NCBI GenBank assembly: GCA_017860295.1
Contig: JAFNAS010000011.1
Location: 186,001 to 250,000 of the forward strand
Source of the DNA: Bacteroidota bacterium
GTDB lineage: Bacteria; Bacteroidota; Bacteroidia; Bacteroidales; Paludibacteraceae
DNA: 64,000 bases
Reading direction: 5' to 3'
In this document: piece by piece, positions 1 to 8,475 of the stretch
How positions within the stretch are numbered: position 1 is the first letter of the stretch
Layout of the letters: every line of letters starts with the position of its first letter
Translations under genes and position numbers: made by a program
The notes under the pieces: generated by a model
Seen by the model: the letters and a program-made list of their open reading frames with translations, nothing else
The model's database searches: none
Told to the model about the DNA's origin: nothing

Positions 1-138
1 GGTTGCGAAAATCGATCCGATTTGGCCTCCTTCAAAGTTGAGGTTACGACCCAGGTATCCACCGAGAGAAATCAACCACGACCCCCAGATAAAAAACTGG
101 AGGAAACTCATCAGCGTCAGGCGGAATTTTATGTTCAT
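1..138 (-). CDS. Partial MFS nucleoside permease (N-terminus only)
   Basis: Only the first 46 codons lie in the window; the gene runs off the left edge. It starts with ATG at 138 and reads MNIKFRLTLMSFLQFFIWGS, followed by a Gly-rich turn. This is the typical first transmembrane helix of the NupG/XapB-like nucleoside:H+ symporter branch of the major facilitator superfamily as found in Bacteroidetes. A well-formed promoter (164-194) lies directly upstream on the same strand. Substrate (nucleoside or xanthosine) is inferred from family resemblance over a short stretch, so the MFS assignment is firmer than the substrate. Confidence 0.7.
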   Translation of the reverse strand, partial: MNIKFRLTLMSFLQFFIWGSWLISLGGYLGRNLNFEGGQIGSIFAT

Positions 139-163
139 AAGGTAATTATAGTTTAAGTTGATA

Positions 164-194
164 CAAATGTACAAATTTGTCGAATGTTGGCAAA
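164..194 (-). promoter_or_regulatory. Bacteroidetes-type promoter of the permease gene
   Basis: On the minus strand TTTG (194-191) is followed after 19 nt by TACATTTG (171-164), which fits the sigma-ABfr consensus TTTG-N19-TAnnTTTG. It lies about 26 nt upstream of the permease start codon. Confidence 0.7.
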
Positions 195-263
195 GTCAGA
201 GTGCATTTTAAAAAAGTATGATTTTGGTCATCGTAATCACCAAATATCATGATGTTTTTCTAT

Positions 264-2399
264 TTAAATCACCAAAATCATATCTTTTGCTGCTTTGCGG
301 TCAATTTTTCCGTTGGGGGTCATCGGGATTTTATCTACCGGAATAATTTGTTTCGGAGTTTCATAAACACCTAAAAGGCCCGAAATTTTGGTCAGTAAAT
401 CCTGTTCCGGAATATCGTTCGATTCGATTAGTAAAATCACTTTTTCGCCTAACTTCGGATCGGGAGCAGAGGTGATGCAAAACGGAACATCAAGAACCGG
501 AGAGAGTTTTTGTTCGATCTGCTCGGTTTGCAACTTGATACCGCCGCTGTTGATTACGTTGTCTTTGCGGCCCAGAATTTTGAAACTGCCATCGGGCAAA
601 ATGCGGGCAATATCGTTGGTAACGATCGTTTCAGGGCAGATCAGGGGGGCCTCGATCACAAGAGTTCCTTCTTCGGAAAGAGAGATGTTGACATTGTTGA
701 CCGGACAGTAGGTTTCGGATCGTGCCGGGCCGTTGAGGCGGCGCAGTGCGATGTGCGACAGCGTTTCGGTCATGCCGTAGGTGGAGTACCAGCCATTGGG
801 CAAAGCGGCAACTTCCTTTTCAAGTTCCGGATCGATGGCAGCACCCCCGATAATGCCGTTTTTAATGGTTTCCAGAGCCTTTTTATCGTTCGACAAGGAG
901 TTGAATACTTGTAGCGGAATCATGGCGGCAAAGTCAAAGGTCAAACCGCTGGGAATGTTTGCCAACGGTCGGCCATCCGGCGCAACGGTGTAGAGATCGA
1001 GTCCGGCAACGAGTGAGCGTACCACCATCATTTTGCCCGCGATGTAGCGAACCGGCAGGCAGAGCAGAGCTTTGTTGCCTTGTTCCAGACCTAAAGCCGA
1101 GCAAGTGGTGATTGCACTCTGCATCATACGCTCTTTTTCCACCACAATATTTTTGGGTGTTCCGGTCGATCCGGAGGTGTGAACTGTAAGGGTGGAAGAG
1201 TCGTCCCACCATGCTTGCAAAAAGGAGAACAGTTCGCGTTCCCACTCGGGTGTTTCCGGGTCGGTCAGCTTTGCATTTGCCAAAATCAGTGCCAGCTCTT
1301 TGGAATAGGGGATGCCGTTGAGGGTAATCGATTGACGGGTTCTATCGAGACAAAATGGCGTGTTTTCTTCATTTTCAGGCATTTTGTTCCAGAGTTGGTC
1401 TCCCTCAACCACCAGCGGCATGTCGATGTTGTCGGTAAAAAGAGCTCCGGTGCCCAGGCCCTGCGGCAGAGAGGGGTTGAGCGTGGCACACCATTGCGCA
1501 ATGGCATTCAGACCGATATTCGACTCCAGCGCGGAGGTGATCCACCAACCGATGGAACGTTTTTCGGCTTCGGTAATCCATTCGGTACAACCCTGAATGC
1601 CGCCGTGAAGCGATGGTTTCAGAATAATATATTGCGGATGAATGGTGTCCAGCAAACGTTGTTTTTCTGCTGGATCGTTGATACCGATCAACTCTTCGTC
1701 CAGCGCGATGGGCAGAGGGGTATCGCGAACCAGTTTTGCCATCGTTTCCCATTGTCCCTGCCGGATCGGTTGTTCGATGGAGTGAAGCTGCAATTCGGCT
1801 AACCGGTGCAGTTTTTCCAGCGCATTGTCGGGCGAAAAGGCCCCGTTGGCATCCACCCGTATTTCAATCTGTTCGGGCGAAAAGTGGCTGCGGATATGCC
1901 GGATCAGTGCCAGCTCCTCTTCAAAATCAATGGCGCCGATTTTCAGTTTGATACAACGGAATCCTTTTGCCATTTTCTGTTCTATCTGGCTGAACATTTT
2001 ATCTTTATCGCCCATCCAGATAAGGCCGTTGATGGTGATTCCGCTCTCAACCCGCGAAAACGAAGTGTCCCAGAGGCGGAATGAACCGGTGTTGAGGTGT
2101 CGAAGTGCCGTCTCCAGTCCGAACAACATGGAGGGGTAGGCGCGTAAAGCGGAATAATCCAACTGTCCGTTGGCAATGAGTTGCTGGCAAAATCGATCCA
2201 GAATTTCTTCGTAATCAGGTAATGCATCGCAACTCAGATCGGGTAGGGGGGCGCACTCGCCAATGCCGACGCGAAGCGGTTGTTCGGTGTGCCACAACTG
2301 CACGTACCACGACTGCCGGGTGCGGTAAACGCCCCGTGAAGTGCCCGCCGGTTGTTTGAAATGGAGGGTATAAGGAAGTATGCGGTAAGCAAGAGCCAT
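264..2399 (-). CDS. menC-menE: o-Succinylbenzoate synthase / o-succinylbenzoate-CoA ligase fusion (MenC-MenE)
   Basis: A single uninterrupted 711-residue frame carries two consecutive menaquinone enzymes. Residues 1-340 are an enolase-superfamily MenC, which dehydrates SHCHC to o-succinylbenzoate: KLK lysines near 151-153, metal ligands D183, E209 and D234, and K261 in ILKPS. Residues about 356-711 are a short MenE acyl-CoA ligase: HTSGSTGTPK phosphate loop at about 407-416, YGMTET, GRKDNVINSGG and the NGKIDR lysine near the end. The linker is about 15 residues. I chose ATG 2399 because a -7 box (2426-2433) would place the transcript start near 2420, where an alternative upstream ATG lies. 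A hairpin terminator separates it from menB, so it is probably its own transcription unit. Many Bacteroidetes carry menC and menE as adjacent separate genes. Confidence 0.93.
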   Translation of the reverse strand: MALAYRILPYTLHFKQPAGTSRGVYRTRQSWYVQLWHTEQPLRVGIGECAPLPDLSCDALPDYEEILDRFCQQLIANGQLDYSALRAYPSMLFGLETALRHLNTGSFRLWDTSFSRVESGITINGLIWMGDKDKMFSQIEQKMAKGFRCIKLKIGAIDFEEELALIRHIRSHFSPEQIEIRVDANGAFSPDNALEKLHRLAELQLHSIEQPIRQGQWETMAKLVRDTPLPIALDEELIGINDPAEKQRLLDTIHPQYIILKPSLHGGIQGCTEWITEAEKRSIGWWITSALESNIGLNAIAQWCATLNPSLPQGLGTGALFTDNIDMPLVVEGDQLWNKMPENEENTPFCLDRTRQSITLNGIPYSKELALILANAKLTDPETPEWERELFSFLQAWWDDSSTLTVHTSGSTGTPKNIVVEKERMMQSAITTCSALGLEQGNKALLCLPVRYIAGKMMVVRSLVAGLDLYTVAPDGRPLANIPSGLTFDFAAMIPLQVFNSLSNDKKALETIKNGIIGGAAIDPELEKEVAALPNGWYSTYGMTETLSHIALRRLNGPARSETYCPVNNVNISLSEEGTLVIEAPLICPETIVTNDIARILPDGSFKILGRKDNVINSGGIKLQTEQIEQKLSPVLDVPFCITSAPDPKLGEKVILLIESNDIPEQDLLTKISGLLGVYETPKQIIPVDKIPMTPNGKIDRKAAKDMILVI

Positions 2400-2425
2400 A
2401 GTGTTCGGTTTTGAAAGCAATTGTG

Positions 2426-2433
2426 CAAAGTTA
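2426..2433 (-). promoter_or_regulatory. -7 box upstream of menC-menE
   Basis: The minus strand reads TAACTTTG, matching TAnnTTTG, 27 nt before the ATG at 2399. No clear -33 TTTG is present, so this is a moderate call. Confidence 0.5.
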
Positions 2434-2479
2434 CTGATTTTGCGTTTATCCGGAGTGGGTCGGTTTTATTTCAAAACAA

Positions 2480-2510
2480 AAGGCGAAACGGTTGATTGTC
2501 GTTTCGCCTT
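2480..2510 (-). terminator. Intrinsic terminator after menB
   Basis: An 11-bp perfect inverted repeat (AAGGCGAAACG at 2480-2490, its complement at 2500-2510, 9-nt loop) is followed on the minus strand by a T-rich run. It sits between menB and menC-menE and should end the menI-menB transcript. Confidence 0.75.
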
Positions 2511-2532
2511 CGGTGTTGTTATTCCGTTATTA

Positions 2533-3357
2533 TCAGGGAAATTTCGGGAATTTTTTGAAATCAGGTTTGCGCTTTTCGAGGAATGCGTTTTTGCCTTCCT
2601 GCGCTTCGTCTGTCAGGTAATAGAGCAGGGTAGCGTTACCTGCAAGTTCCTGAATACCGGTCTGTCCGTCGAGTTCGGCATTAAGACCCATCTTAATCAT
2701 GCGCATGGCCATCGGACTGTGTTGCATCATTTCGTGCGCCCATTTCACCGTTTCGTCTTCCAGTTGGTTGAATGGAACAACGGTGTTCACGAGACCCATT
2801 TCGAGCGCCTGTTGCGCGTTGTACTGCCGACAAAGGAACCAGATTTCACGTGCTTTCTTTTGGCCGACGATGCGGGCCAGATAGGACGAGCCGAAGCCGG
2901 CATCGAAGCTTCCCACGCGCGGGCCGGTCTGTCCGAAGATGGCGTTGTCGGAAGCGATAGAGAGGTCGCAAACCACCTGCAGTACGTGTCCGCCGCCGAT
3001 AGCGTAGCCGTTTACCATGGCAATGACTGGTTTCGGGAGCGAGCGAATCTGTTTCTGCACCTCCAATACCTGCAAGCGTGGGACGCCGTCTTTACCGATG
3101 TAACCGCCTTTGCCTTTCACGTTTTGGTCGCCGCCAGCGCAAAATGCCTTATCGCCCGCGCCGGTCAGCACTACCACGTAGATATCCTGATTTTCGTGGC
3201 AAATATGTAACGCATCGCTTATTTCCATGGTGGTGGTTGGGGTGAACGCGTTGCGGTAACGGGGACGGTTGATGGTAATTTTGGCAATTCCTTCAAAATA
3301 TTCGAACAAAATTTCTTCGTATTCTTTAATGGTTTCCCATTGACGTGTTGTTGACAT
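2533..3357 (-). CDS. menB: 1,4-Dihydroxy-2-naphthoyl-CoA synthase (MenB)
   Basis: A 274-residue crotonase-fold protein of usual MenB length. MenB closes the second ring of the naphthoquinone by converting o-succinylbenzoyl-CoA to DHNA-CoA in the cytoplasm. Recognisable MenB features are the oxyanion-hole segment [15 protein letters not shown], the [16 protein letters not shown] stretch, and [20 protein letters not shown] carrying the conserved Asp. The C-terminal [16 protein letters not shown] is characteristic. It is the last gene before the terminator at 2480-2510 and lies 63 nt downstream of an unrelated lipoprotein gene that separates it from menD. Confidence 0.97.
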   Translation of the reverse strand: MSTTRQWETIKEYEEILFEYFEGIAKITINRPRYRNAFTPTTTMEISDALHICHENQDIYVVVLTGAGDKAFCAGGDQNVKGKGGYIGKDGVPRLQVLEVQKQIRSLPKPVIAMVNGYAIGGGHVLQVVCDLSIASDNAIFGQTGPRVGSFDAGFGSSYLARIVGQKKAREIWFLCRQYNAQQALEMGLVNTVVPFNQLEDETVKWAHEMMQHSPMAMRMIKMGLNAELDGQTGIQELAGNATLLYYLTDEAQEGKNAFLEKRKPDFKKFPKFP

Positions 3358-3420
3358 AATTATTTGATTTACAATTTTATTATTTATAAGTTGAATCGGG
3401 AGATAAATTTCTGTTTCAGA

Positions 3421-4257
3421 CTAATTTACCCGAATAGAAAAAGATTTGCTTTCACCGGTCTCATTGTCTGTAACAGTTAAAACAGAAACTCCGTTTGCAA
3501 TAGCTTTATAATAGACGAAAGCTGGGTTATTTTGAGATAAGCTTACCGCTATTGGATATGGTCGAAGTTCAGTGGAAATCACGCCAGAAACAGATGTACT
3601 AAGGCTATACGATCCACTTCCGGAGACGATATATAGCTCTCCGTCATAACCTTTAGTAACTGAAATATTTGTTGAACTTGGACTTATTGAAAAAGGATAG
3701 TGTTCTACGATTTGAATGGCATATACTTCTTTTAACCAATAATTTGCAAACTGGTATACAGTGCTGGTACCAAGTGATAGAGCTGTTAATAATACGTTAT
3801 TCCCATTTTCTTGTACCTGAATGGCATTGTTGCTGGATTGAATAGCAAAACCGGCGCTAATGTTTGCAATCTCTATTGATTTTTTATCTCCTTTTTTTAA
3901 TAACACCGGTATTAATAATGGTACTGGTCGTGAAATATAATTTTTTACTTCGACTTTTATGTTGACGCTATTCCCAGCTTCATCGGATAGAGTAACGACT
4001 GCATTCCCCATTTCATTGCCAGCTATATACAATGTTTCTGTTTGTAACAAAGTTTGGGCAACGGATTTATTGGATGAGGAAACGGAGTAAGTGCCAGATC
4101 CTTTTGTGATATGAATAGCAGCATAAGGATTCTCGGGTGAAAGAACAACGGATGATTTATCAATTTGCAAAGCTCCCATCTGCTCCTCATTTTTAGAACA
4201 GGAAACTATGATTACTATAGCAAGGAATAGGACGAGTAGATTTTTAATCATATCCAT
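3421..4257 (-). CDS. Putative lipoprotein with three Ig-like repeats, inside the men operon
   Basis: 278 residues. The N-terminus (MIKNLLVLFLAIVIIVSC) is an SPII signal with the lipobox Cys near residue 20; the following KNEEQ is common in Bacteroidetes lipoproteins. The mature part appears to hold three similar beta-sandwich units of about 80 residues. The first and third share the pattern TKGSGTYS / VSGSGSYS followed by a Gly-rich VTLSD / VTVTDNETG strand. Such units resemble BIG2/Ig-like surface modules. It sits between menD (30 nt) and menB (63 nt) on the same strand but has no evident quinone function. A second in-frame ATG lies two codons downstream. Confidence 0.8.
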   Translation of the reverse strand: MDMIKNLLVLFLAIVIIVSCSKNEEQMGALQIDKSSVVLSPENPYAAIHITKGSGTYSVSSSNKSVAQTLLQTETLYIAGNEMGNAVVTLSDEAGNSVNIKVEVKNYISRPVPLLIPVLLKKGDKKSIEIANISAGFAIQSSNNAIQVQENGNNVLLTALSLGTSTVYQFANYWLKEVYAIQIVEHYPFSISPSSTNISVTKGYDGELYIVSGSGSYSLSTSVSGVISTELRPYPIAVSLSQNNPAFVYYKAIANGVSVLTVTDNETGESKSFSIRVN

Positions 4258-4287
4258 TAATTAATTTATGGGTTATTAATGCACATA

Positions 4288-5973
4288 TCAATTCTCTTTC
4301 AGGGCTTCAAGCAAACGGTTGAAAACGTAGGCATTGGTTTCGGTATGGGTAAAAACCTCCAGCACCATCGGGTAATCTTCATCCCGGTTGCAGAAATAAG
4401 GAAGGCAACGGTCGAGTTCATCGAAGTTGGTGGCCGACAGGTAGTGCAATCCGAAAGCCAGTACCCGATCTTTGGCCGATTCGTTGTGGTGGCAAGCGAT
4501 GTAACTCGCCATAGCCTCCGATTGTTGCGGCCCGTTAATCAGGTGAAACATGTTGCCGCCTCCGTTGTTTACCAATAATATCCGCAGGTTTTTACTGATC
4601 TGTTTGTTCCACAAAGCATTGATATCGTAAAAGAAACTCAGGTCACCGATCAGCAGGAAGGTCAATCCTTCGTTGGCTGCCGCATATCCTACCGCTGTCG
4701 ACATGGATCCGTCGATGCCGTTAGTGCCCCGGTTGGAGAGAACCGAAACCGTCGGATTCAGCTTGCTGATCTGGGCATAACGGATGGGAGCGCTACTGCT
4801 CAAATGGAGCGTGGATTGCTGTGGTAAACGCTGGATAAACGCATTGACTACAGTCAGATCGGAGAAGGGAGCCTCTTTCATAAAACGGGCAACTTTCTGT
4901 TCTGCCACGGTCGATTTATCTATCCACAAGTTGTTGAATTCTTTTGCTTTGTCTTCTTTCGGGATGATGTTTTCCGCGAGTTGTTGCAAAAAATAGGCGG
5001 CGTCAGCCGGAATCAGGTCGGTGATAGTCTGGAACGTATCTTTCACTTTGCCGTCGGGGCGAATATCCCAGTGATGTTGCGGGTGGTACTTGCGCAGCAA
5101 CTGTTTCAACCGTTTGGAGGTGAGATGGCCGCCAAGTGTAATCAGCAAATCGGGAGCATAGTTGTTCAACTCTTCCTCCGGTAACGAAGCCAGCACCAAA
5201 TCGAAATTGGCGATCTGTTGCGGGAGGTGTACATTGCCTATCTGTTCTGCCAGTACGACCGCATCACCCTTGTTCAGTAGGGAGCTGAGGATGGCATCCA
5301 ATCCATTATTCGGCGGCAGTTGACCCACTACGATCATTCGTTTGGATGAGGTGTTCCAAATCGATTGGAATGGTTCTGGTTTAACTTGTTGTTTTGTGGT
5401 GTGGAAACTGATTTTTCTTGCTTCCGGCAACGCGGAAGTTGTAAACTGGTAGAGCGGTTCGGATAGCGGTACGTTGATATGCACCGGACCGTTTCCGTTG
5501 GCTGTCAGTTGAATCAACGCCTCGTTGACCAGACGGTTGCAGTACCATTCGTCGGTATCGTTGGCCGGTTCCGGCAATTGAACGCTCTTTTTGGTGATGG
5601 CGGTAAATGCTCTGTTTTGCGGAATGGTTTGCCCGTCACCCTGACCGATCCACGATTCAGGGCGGTCGGCAGAAATCACCAGCAACGGAATCTCCTGATA
5701 AAATGCCTCGGCAATGGCCGGACCGTAGTTGAGCAGTGCCGTTCCCGAAGTGCAGCAGGTTGCCACCGGTTGGTGCAACCTCTGGCTCAAACCCAGTGCA
5801 AAAAAGGCGGCAGAGCGCTCGTCGACTGCCGTGTAACAGGTAAAACCGGGATGCTGCGTAAAGGTATGAATCAGCGGAGCATTCCGCGATCCGGGCGAGA
5901 GTACCACGTGACGGATGCCGTATTGCAGCATCAGCGAGGCAAGTTGTAATATGTTGGTTTTGTTGGAAAACAC
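4288..5973 (-). CDS. menD: SEPHCHC synthase (MenD)
   Basis: A 561-residue thiamine-diphosphate enzyme. MenD condenses 2-oxoglutarate with isochorismate to give SEPHCHC, the first committed step to menaquinone. Seen: the N-terminal VLSPGSRNAPL segment and the catalytic-Glu region TAVDERSAAFFALG; the central STADRPE-type motif (here ISADRPESWIGQGDGQ); and in the C-terminal ThDP domain RGTNGIDGSMSTAVGYA, LLIGDLSFFYD and ILLVNNGGGNMFHLI. Length and motif order are normal. It is 52 nt downstream of the BRO-N gene and 30 nt upstream of the lipoprotein gene, all on one strand. Confidence 0.97.
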   Translation of the reverse strand: MFSNKTNILQLASLMLQYGIRHVVLSPGSRNAPLIHTFTQHPGFTCYTAVDERSAAFFALGLSQRLHQPVATCCTSGTALLNYGPAIAEAFYQEIPLLVISADRPESWIGQGDGQTIPQNRAFTAITKKSVQLPEPANDTDEWYCNRLVNEALIQLTANGNGPVHINVPLSEPLYQFTTSALPEARKISFHTTKQQVKPEPFQSIWNTSSKRMIVVGQLPPNNGLDAILSSLLNKGDAVVLAEQIGNVHLPQQIANFDLVLASLPEEELNNYAPDLLITLGGHLTSKRLKQLLRKYHPQHHWDIRPDGKVKDTFQTITDLIPADAAYFLQQLAENIIPKEDKAKEFNNLWIDKSTVAEQKVARFMKEAPFSDLTVVNAFIQRLPQQSTLHLSSSAPIRYAQISKLNPTVSVLSNRGTNGIDGSMSTAVGYAAANEGLTFLLIGDLSFFYDINALWNKQISKNLRILLVNNGGGNMFHLINGPQQSEAMASYIACHHNESAKDRVLAFGLHYLSATNFDELDRCLPYFCNRDEDYPMVLEVFTHTETNAYVFNRLLEALKEN

Positions 5974-6025
5974 TGTTTTTAGTTTACAAGTTGACGAGTG
6001 TACAAGTTTACAGGTGATATCCTAA

Positions 6026-6862
6026 TTAGTCGTCTATTTCGTCCTGTTTTCGGTTTATAATGCCCTTTTTGGCATTGAGAGGAGAAACTACCGGTTTACC
6101 GGTTTTATTTTCCAGTTCAAGGCGGGCGTTGCGGGCAACTTCACCTCCTTTTCGGGCAACATCTGCATGTTCGTCCATCGTGTCGGGATCGGTAACCTCC
6201 GAAATTTGTTTGGTCGATAGTTCGGCCAACATATTCAATACCAGTTCGGCATTGGTCATGTTGTCGCGCAGGTTTTCTTTCTTCAATCCCTTGAAATGTT
6301 TGTATTCTTTAGCTGTTTTATCCGCCCATGTTTTATAAATGATGTCGGTAAGTGTTGCAAAATGAATCCCTTCCTGCAGGCCTCTTGACTTCCATTCGTC
6401 CGTGAGGTCTTTGCGTATTTCGATACTTTTCAGACGTTGATTGATCCAACTGTCGGAATAACCTAATCGCTTGTAATCGGCCATTGCCTGTTCGATAGAC
6501 AGTTCGGGATCTTGCAATTGATCCAATCGTTCTTTTGCCACCTGAGCAATCCATAGCTTAAACGGCTCGGCTTTAGGAGAGGGAATAGACTGAATCAGGC
6601 GGAAAAGCTGCTGTGTACTAACCACATCTGTTAAGTACTTTTTCCCATCGGCAGCAACCATTTTCAGTTGTCCGATTTTTTCGGACAACTCACTTCCTTC
6701 AATTTTCAGCTTCTTTTTCAGGTCGTTCCAATACTTTCGGGGACGGTCGGTTCCCGTCAACACCTCAATAACGTCCACCACCGAAAAATACCACTCTTCG
6801 GATGCTTCGTCCCAGGCGGTACGAACTTTTTTCTCTTCAAACAACTGGATTTTGTTTTGCAT
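6026..6862 (-). CDS. BRO-N domain protein, DinD-like
   Basis: 278 residues. The N-terminal 110 residues form a BRO-N/prophage antirepressor-type domain (VRTAWDEASEEWYFSVVDV, then RKYWNDLKKKL, ending KLWIAQVAKERL). The rest resembles the E. coli DinD family and Bacteroidetes phage-related homologues: GYSDSWINQRLKSIEIRK, LTDEWKSRGLQEG, NAELVLNMLAE and the Gly/Ala tail DVARKGGEVARNAR. DinD is known as a damage-inducible inhibitor of RecA filaments; whether this protein acts that way is inference. It stands between menF (46 nt) and menD (52 nt), likely an accessory insertion riding on the menaquinone transcript. Confidence 0.85.
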   Translation of the reverse strand: MQNKIQLFEEKKVRTAWDEASEEWYFSVVDVIEVLTGTDRPRKYWNDLKKKLKIEGSELSEKIGQLKMVAADGKKYLTDVVSTQQLFRLIQSIPSPKAEPFKLWIAQVAKERLDQLQDPELSIEQAMADYKRLGYSDSWINQRLKSIEIRKDLTDEWKSRGLQEGIHFATLTDIIYKTWADKTAKEYKHFKGLKKENLRDNMTNAELVLNMLAELSTKQISEVTDPDTMDEHADVARKGGEVARNARLELENKTGKPVVSPLNAKKGIINRKQDEIDD

Positions 6863-6908
6863 ACCAACTATGGTTTAAGGTATATCTGAAATAAGACAAC
6901 AAATCCTT

Positions 6909-8018
6909 CTATAAGATTCCCCGCATGGTTTGCAGTTTCTCTTCCGTCTCTTTCCATTCGGTTTCTCGATTGGAAGAGGGGAGCAGGCCTCCGCCGGCAA
7001 AGAGTTTCAGTTCTCCGGCTTCGATCTTCATGCAGCGCAAATTTACGTATAAATCCGTTTGATTGTCAGCCGACAGGTAGCCGGTAAATCCGGAGTAGTA
7101 TTCACGGTCGTAGCCCTCTTCGGCCAGAATAAACCGGTAAGCCTCCTCTTTCGGCAAGCCGCAAACAGCCGGTGTGGGGTGAAGTTGTTGCAACAGATCG
7201 CCCAGTTTACCGGTGGTTGGATAGGAAAACGAAAAACCGGTTTTGAGGTGAACCACATTGCCTGCAGTCAGTGTTTCGGTCTTTTCTTCGCTCCAGCTTT
7301 CGGCATTGCGCGAGAGTACTTCCCGTAAATACAACGCTACCAGCGACTGTTCGTTTTTGTTTTTGTGATCCCAGCGGGTGGCGGTGGTGCAGTCGGTTTT
7401 GGCCTTGCGGGTTCCGGCCAGCGCAACCGTTTGATAGGCAGCATGGCCTCCTTTCAGCAACACTTCCGGGGTGCTCCCCATCCAGGTGCCTGAAACGGGC
7501 GTGTGGCAGAGATAGACAAAGGCACCGGAGTATTTTCCACAGGCACGGAGAAATGCTTCGGCAGGCGAAAATTCCGGTTGGCAGGCAATGGTCGCGCAGC
7601 GCGAGAGCACTAATTTATTGAACTTGCCCGATTGCAACGCTTCGATAAATTTTCCAAAAGCGGCAAGGTAGGCCGACTTTGTATTTTTTTGTGGGGAATG
7701 GGCAAAAATTTCTCTGGAAGCGTTCTTTTTATTGTTGATAGTCAACGTTGAAAGGAATGCTTCGATGACTTCCCATCCGGCAAGACGCTTTTCAGGGTTA
7801 ATGAGCAGCAGCGGATGCTTGTCTGTGATTTGAAACGGGGCGAAGACAAACCCTTCGCGGTTGTTCAGTTCGGAAATCGACCGGATAAGCGAGGGTTGCC
7901 CCGATGCCTGATAAACCAAGCAGACGCTCTCTTCGCCCGGGAGCCGGTAGAGAGCAAAACAGGAATCGGTCTGCGTGAGTTTGTTTATCCGTTCGATATG
8001 TAACAATTGATCTGTCAA
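6909..8018 (-). CDS. menF: Isochorismate synthase (MenF)
   Basis: Converts chorismate to isochorismate, the entry point to menaquinone. The chorismate-binding domain is clear: KFNKLVLSR, GTWMGSTPEVLL, LAGTRKAK, a NVVHLKTGFSF stretch, LHPTPAVCGLPKEEA and YSGFTGYLS, ending with LFAGGGLLPSS and ETEWKETEEKLQTM. No ATG lies near the true N-terminus; the open frame continues upstream only as a shadow of the thioesterase gene. The best start is TTG at 8018, giving 369 residues, the normal size. That TTG overlaps the TGA of the upstream thioesterase gene, so the two are probably translationally coupled. A second TTG at 8006 is possible. Confidence 0.93.
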   Translation of the reverse strand: MTDQLLHIERINKLTQTDSCFALYRLPGEESVCLVYQASGQPSLIRSISELNNREGFVFAPFQITDKHPLLLINPEKRLAGWEVIEAFLSTLTINNKKNASREIFAHSPQKNTKSAYLAAFGKFIEALQSGKFNKLVLSRCATIACQPEFSPAEAFLRACGKYSGAFVYLCHTPVSGTWMGSTPEVLLKGGHAAYQTVALAGTRKAKTDCTTATRWDHKNKNEQSLVALYLREVLSRNAESWSEEKTETLTAGNVVHLKTGFSFSYPTTGKLGDLLQQLHPTPAVCGLPKEEAYRFILAEEGYDREYYSGFTGYLSADNQTDLYVNLRCMKIEAGELKLFAGGGLLPSSNRETEWKETEEKLQTMRGIL

Positions 8019-8434
8019 GAAACTTTCTTTTTGATAATCATATTGGTGACGGTAATTACCGAAACCAGTTTGTTGTCGGCCGCGAAAACCTCCACCTGCC
8101 AGATGTGGCTTTTTTTGCCCTGATGCAGGATAACGGCTACCGCTTTCACTTCGCCTTTGCGGGGCGACGAAATGTGGTTGACACTCAGTTGCATCCCCAC
8201 GGCATGTTCTTCGGAAGAGCAGAGATAATAGGAGCCGATCCCGGCCACCGATTCGGCCAAAGCGATGGTAGCACCGCCGTGCAGGATTCCTACCGGTTGA
8301 ACGGTACGCTTGTCGATGGGCATGGTAGCCTCCACGCGACCCTCTTCCACCACGGTAATTTTCATTCCAAGGTGTTCCATCAGCGTGCCTTTGCACAACT
8401 CATTGCACTGATCTATAGTGAGATTCTTGTTCAT
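8015..8434 (-). CDS. menI: Hotdog-fold thioesterase, probable DHNA-CoA thioesterase (MenI)
   Basis: 139 residues from ATG 8434. It is a PaaI/YbgC-type hotdog thioesterase with the diagnostic GILHGGATIALAESVAG helix, including the catalytic Glu, followed by LSVNHISSPRKGEV. In the menaquinone route such enzymes release DHNA from DHNA-CoA; its position as first gene of the men operon, overlapping menF, makes that the best assignment, although the sequence alone does not prove substrate. The upstream in-frame ATG at 8578 is rejected because a -7 box lies at 8468-8475, just before ATG 8434. Confidence 0.88.
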   Translation of the reverse strand: MNKNLTIDQCNELCKGTLMEHLGMKITVVEEGRVEATMPIDKRTVQPVGILHGGATIALAESVAGIGSYYLCSSEEHAVGMQLSVNHISSPRKGEVKAVAVILHQGKKSHIWQVEVFAADNKLVSVITVTNMIIKKKVS

Positions 8435-8467
8435 AATTTTCGGCAAAACATCAGCTTTAAGCGGACA

Positions 8468-8475
8468 CAAAGATA
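8468..8475 (-). promoter_or_regulatory. -7 box of the men operon
   Basis: The minus strand reads TATCTTTG (TAnnTTTG) 34 nt upstream of the menI ATG. It probably drives menI-menF-bro-menD-lipoprotein-menB. Confidence 0.6.

Noticed and set aside
2401-3210. 269-codon plus-strand frame opposite menB
   Set aside because: It is antisense to the strongly conserved menB and shows no protein family features.
8019-8396. N-terminal extension of menF to 8396
   Set aside because: This part is the shadow of the thioesterase gene in another frame and does not resemble isochorismate synthase.
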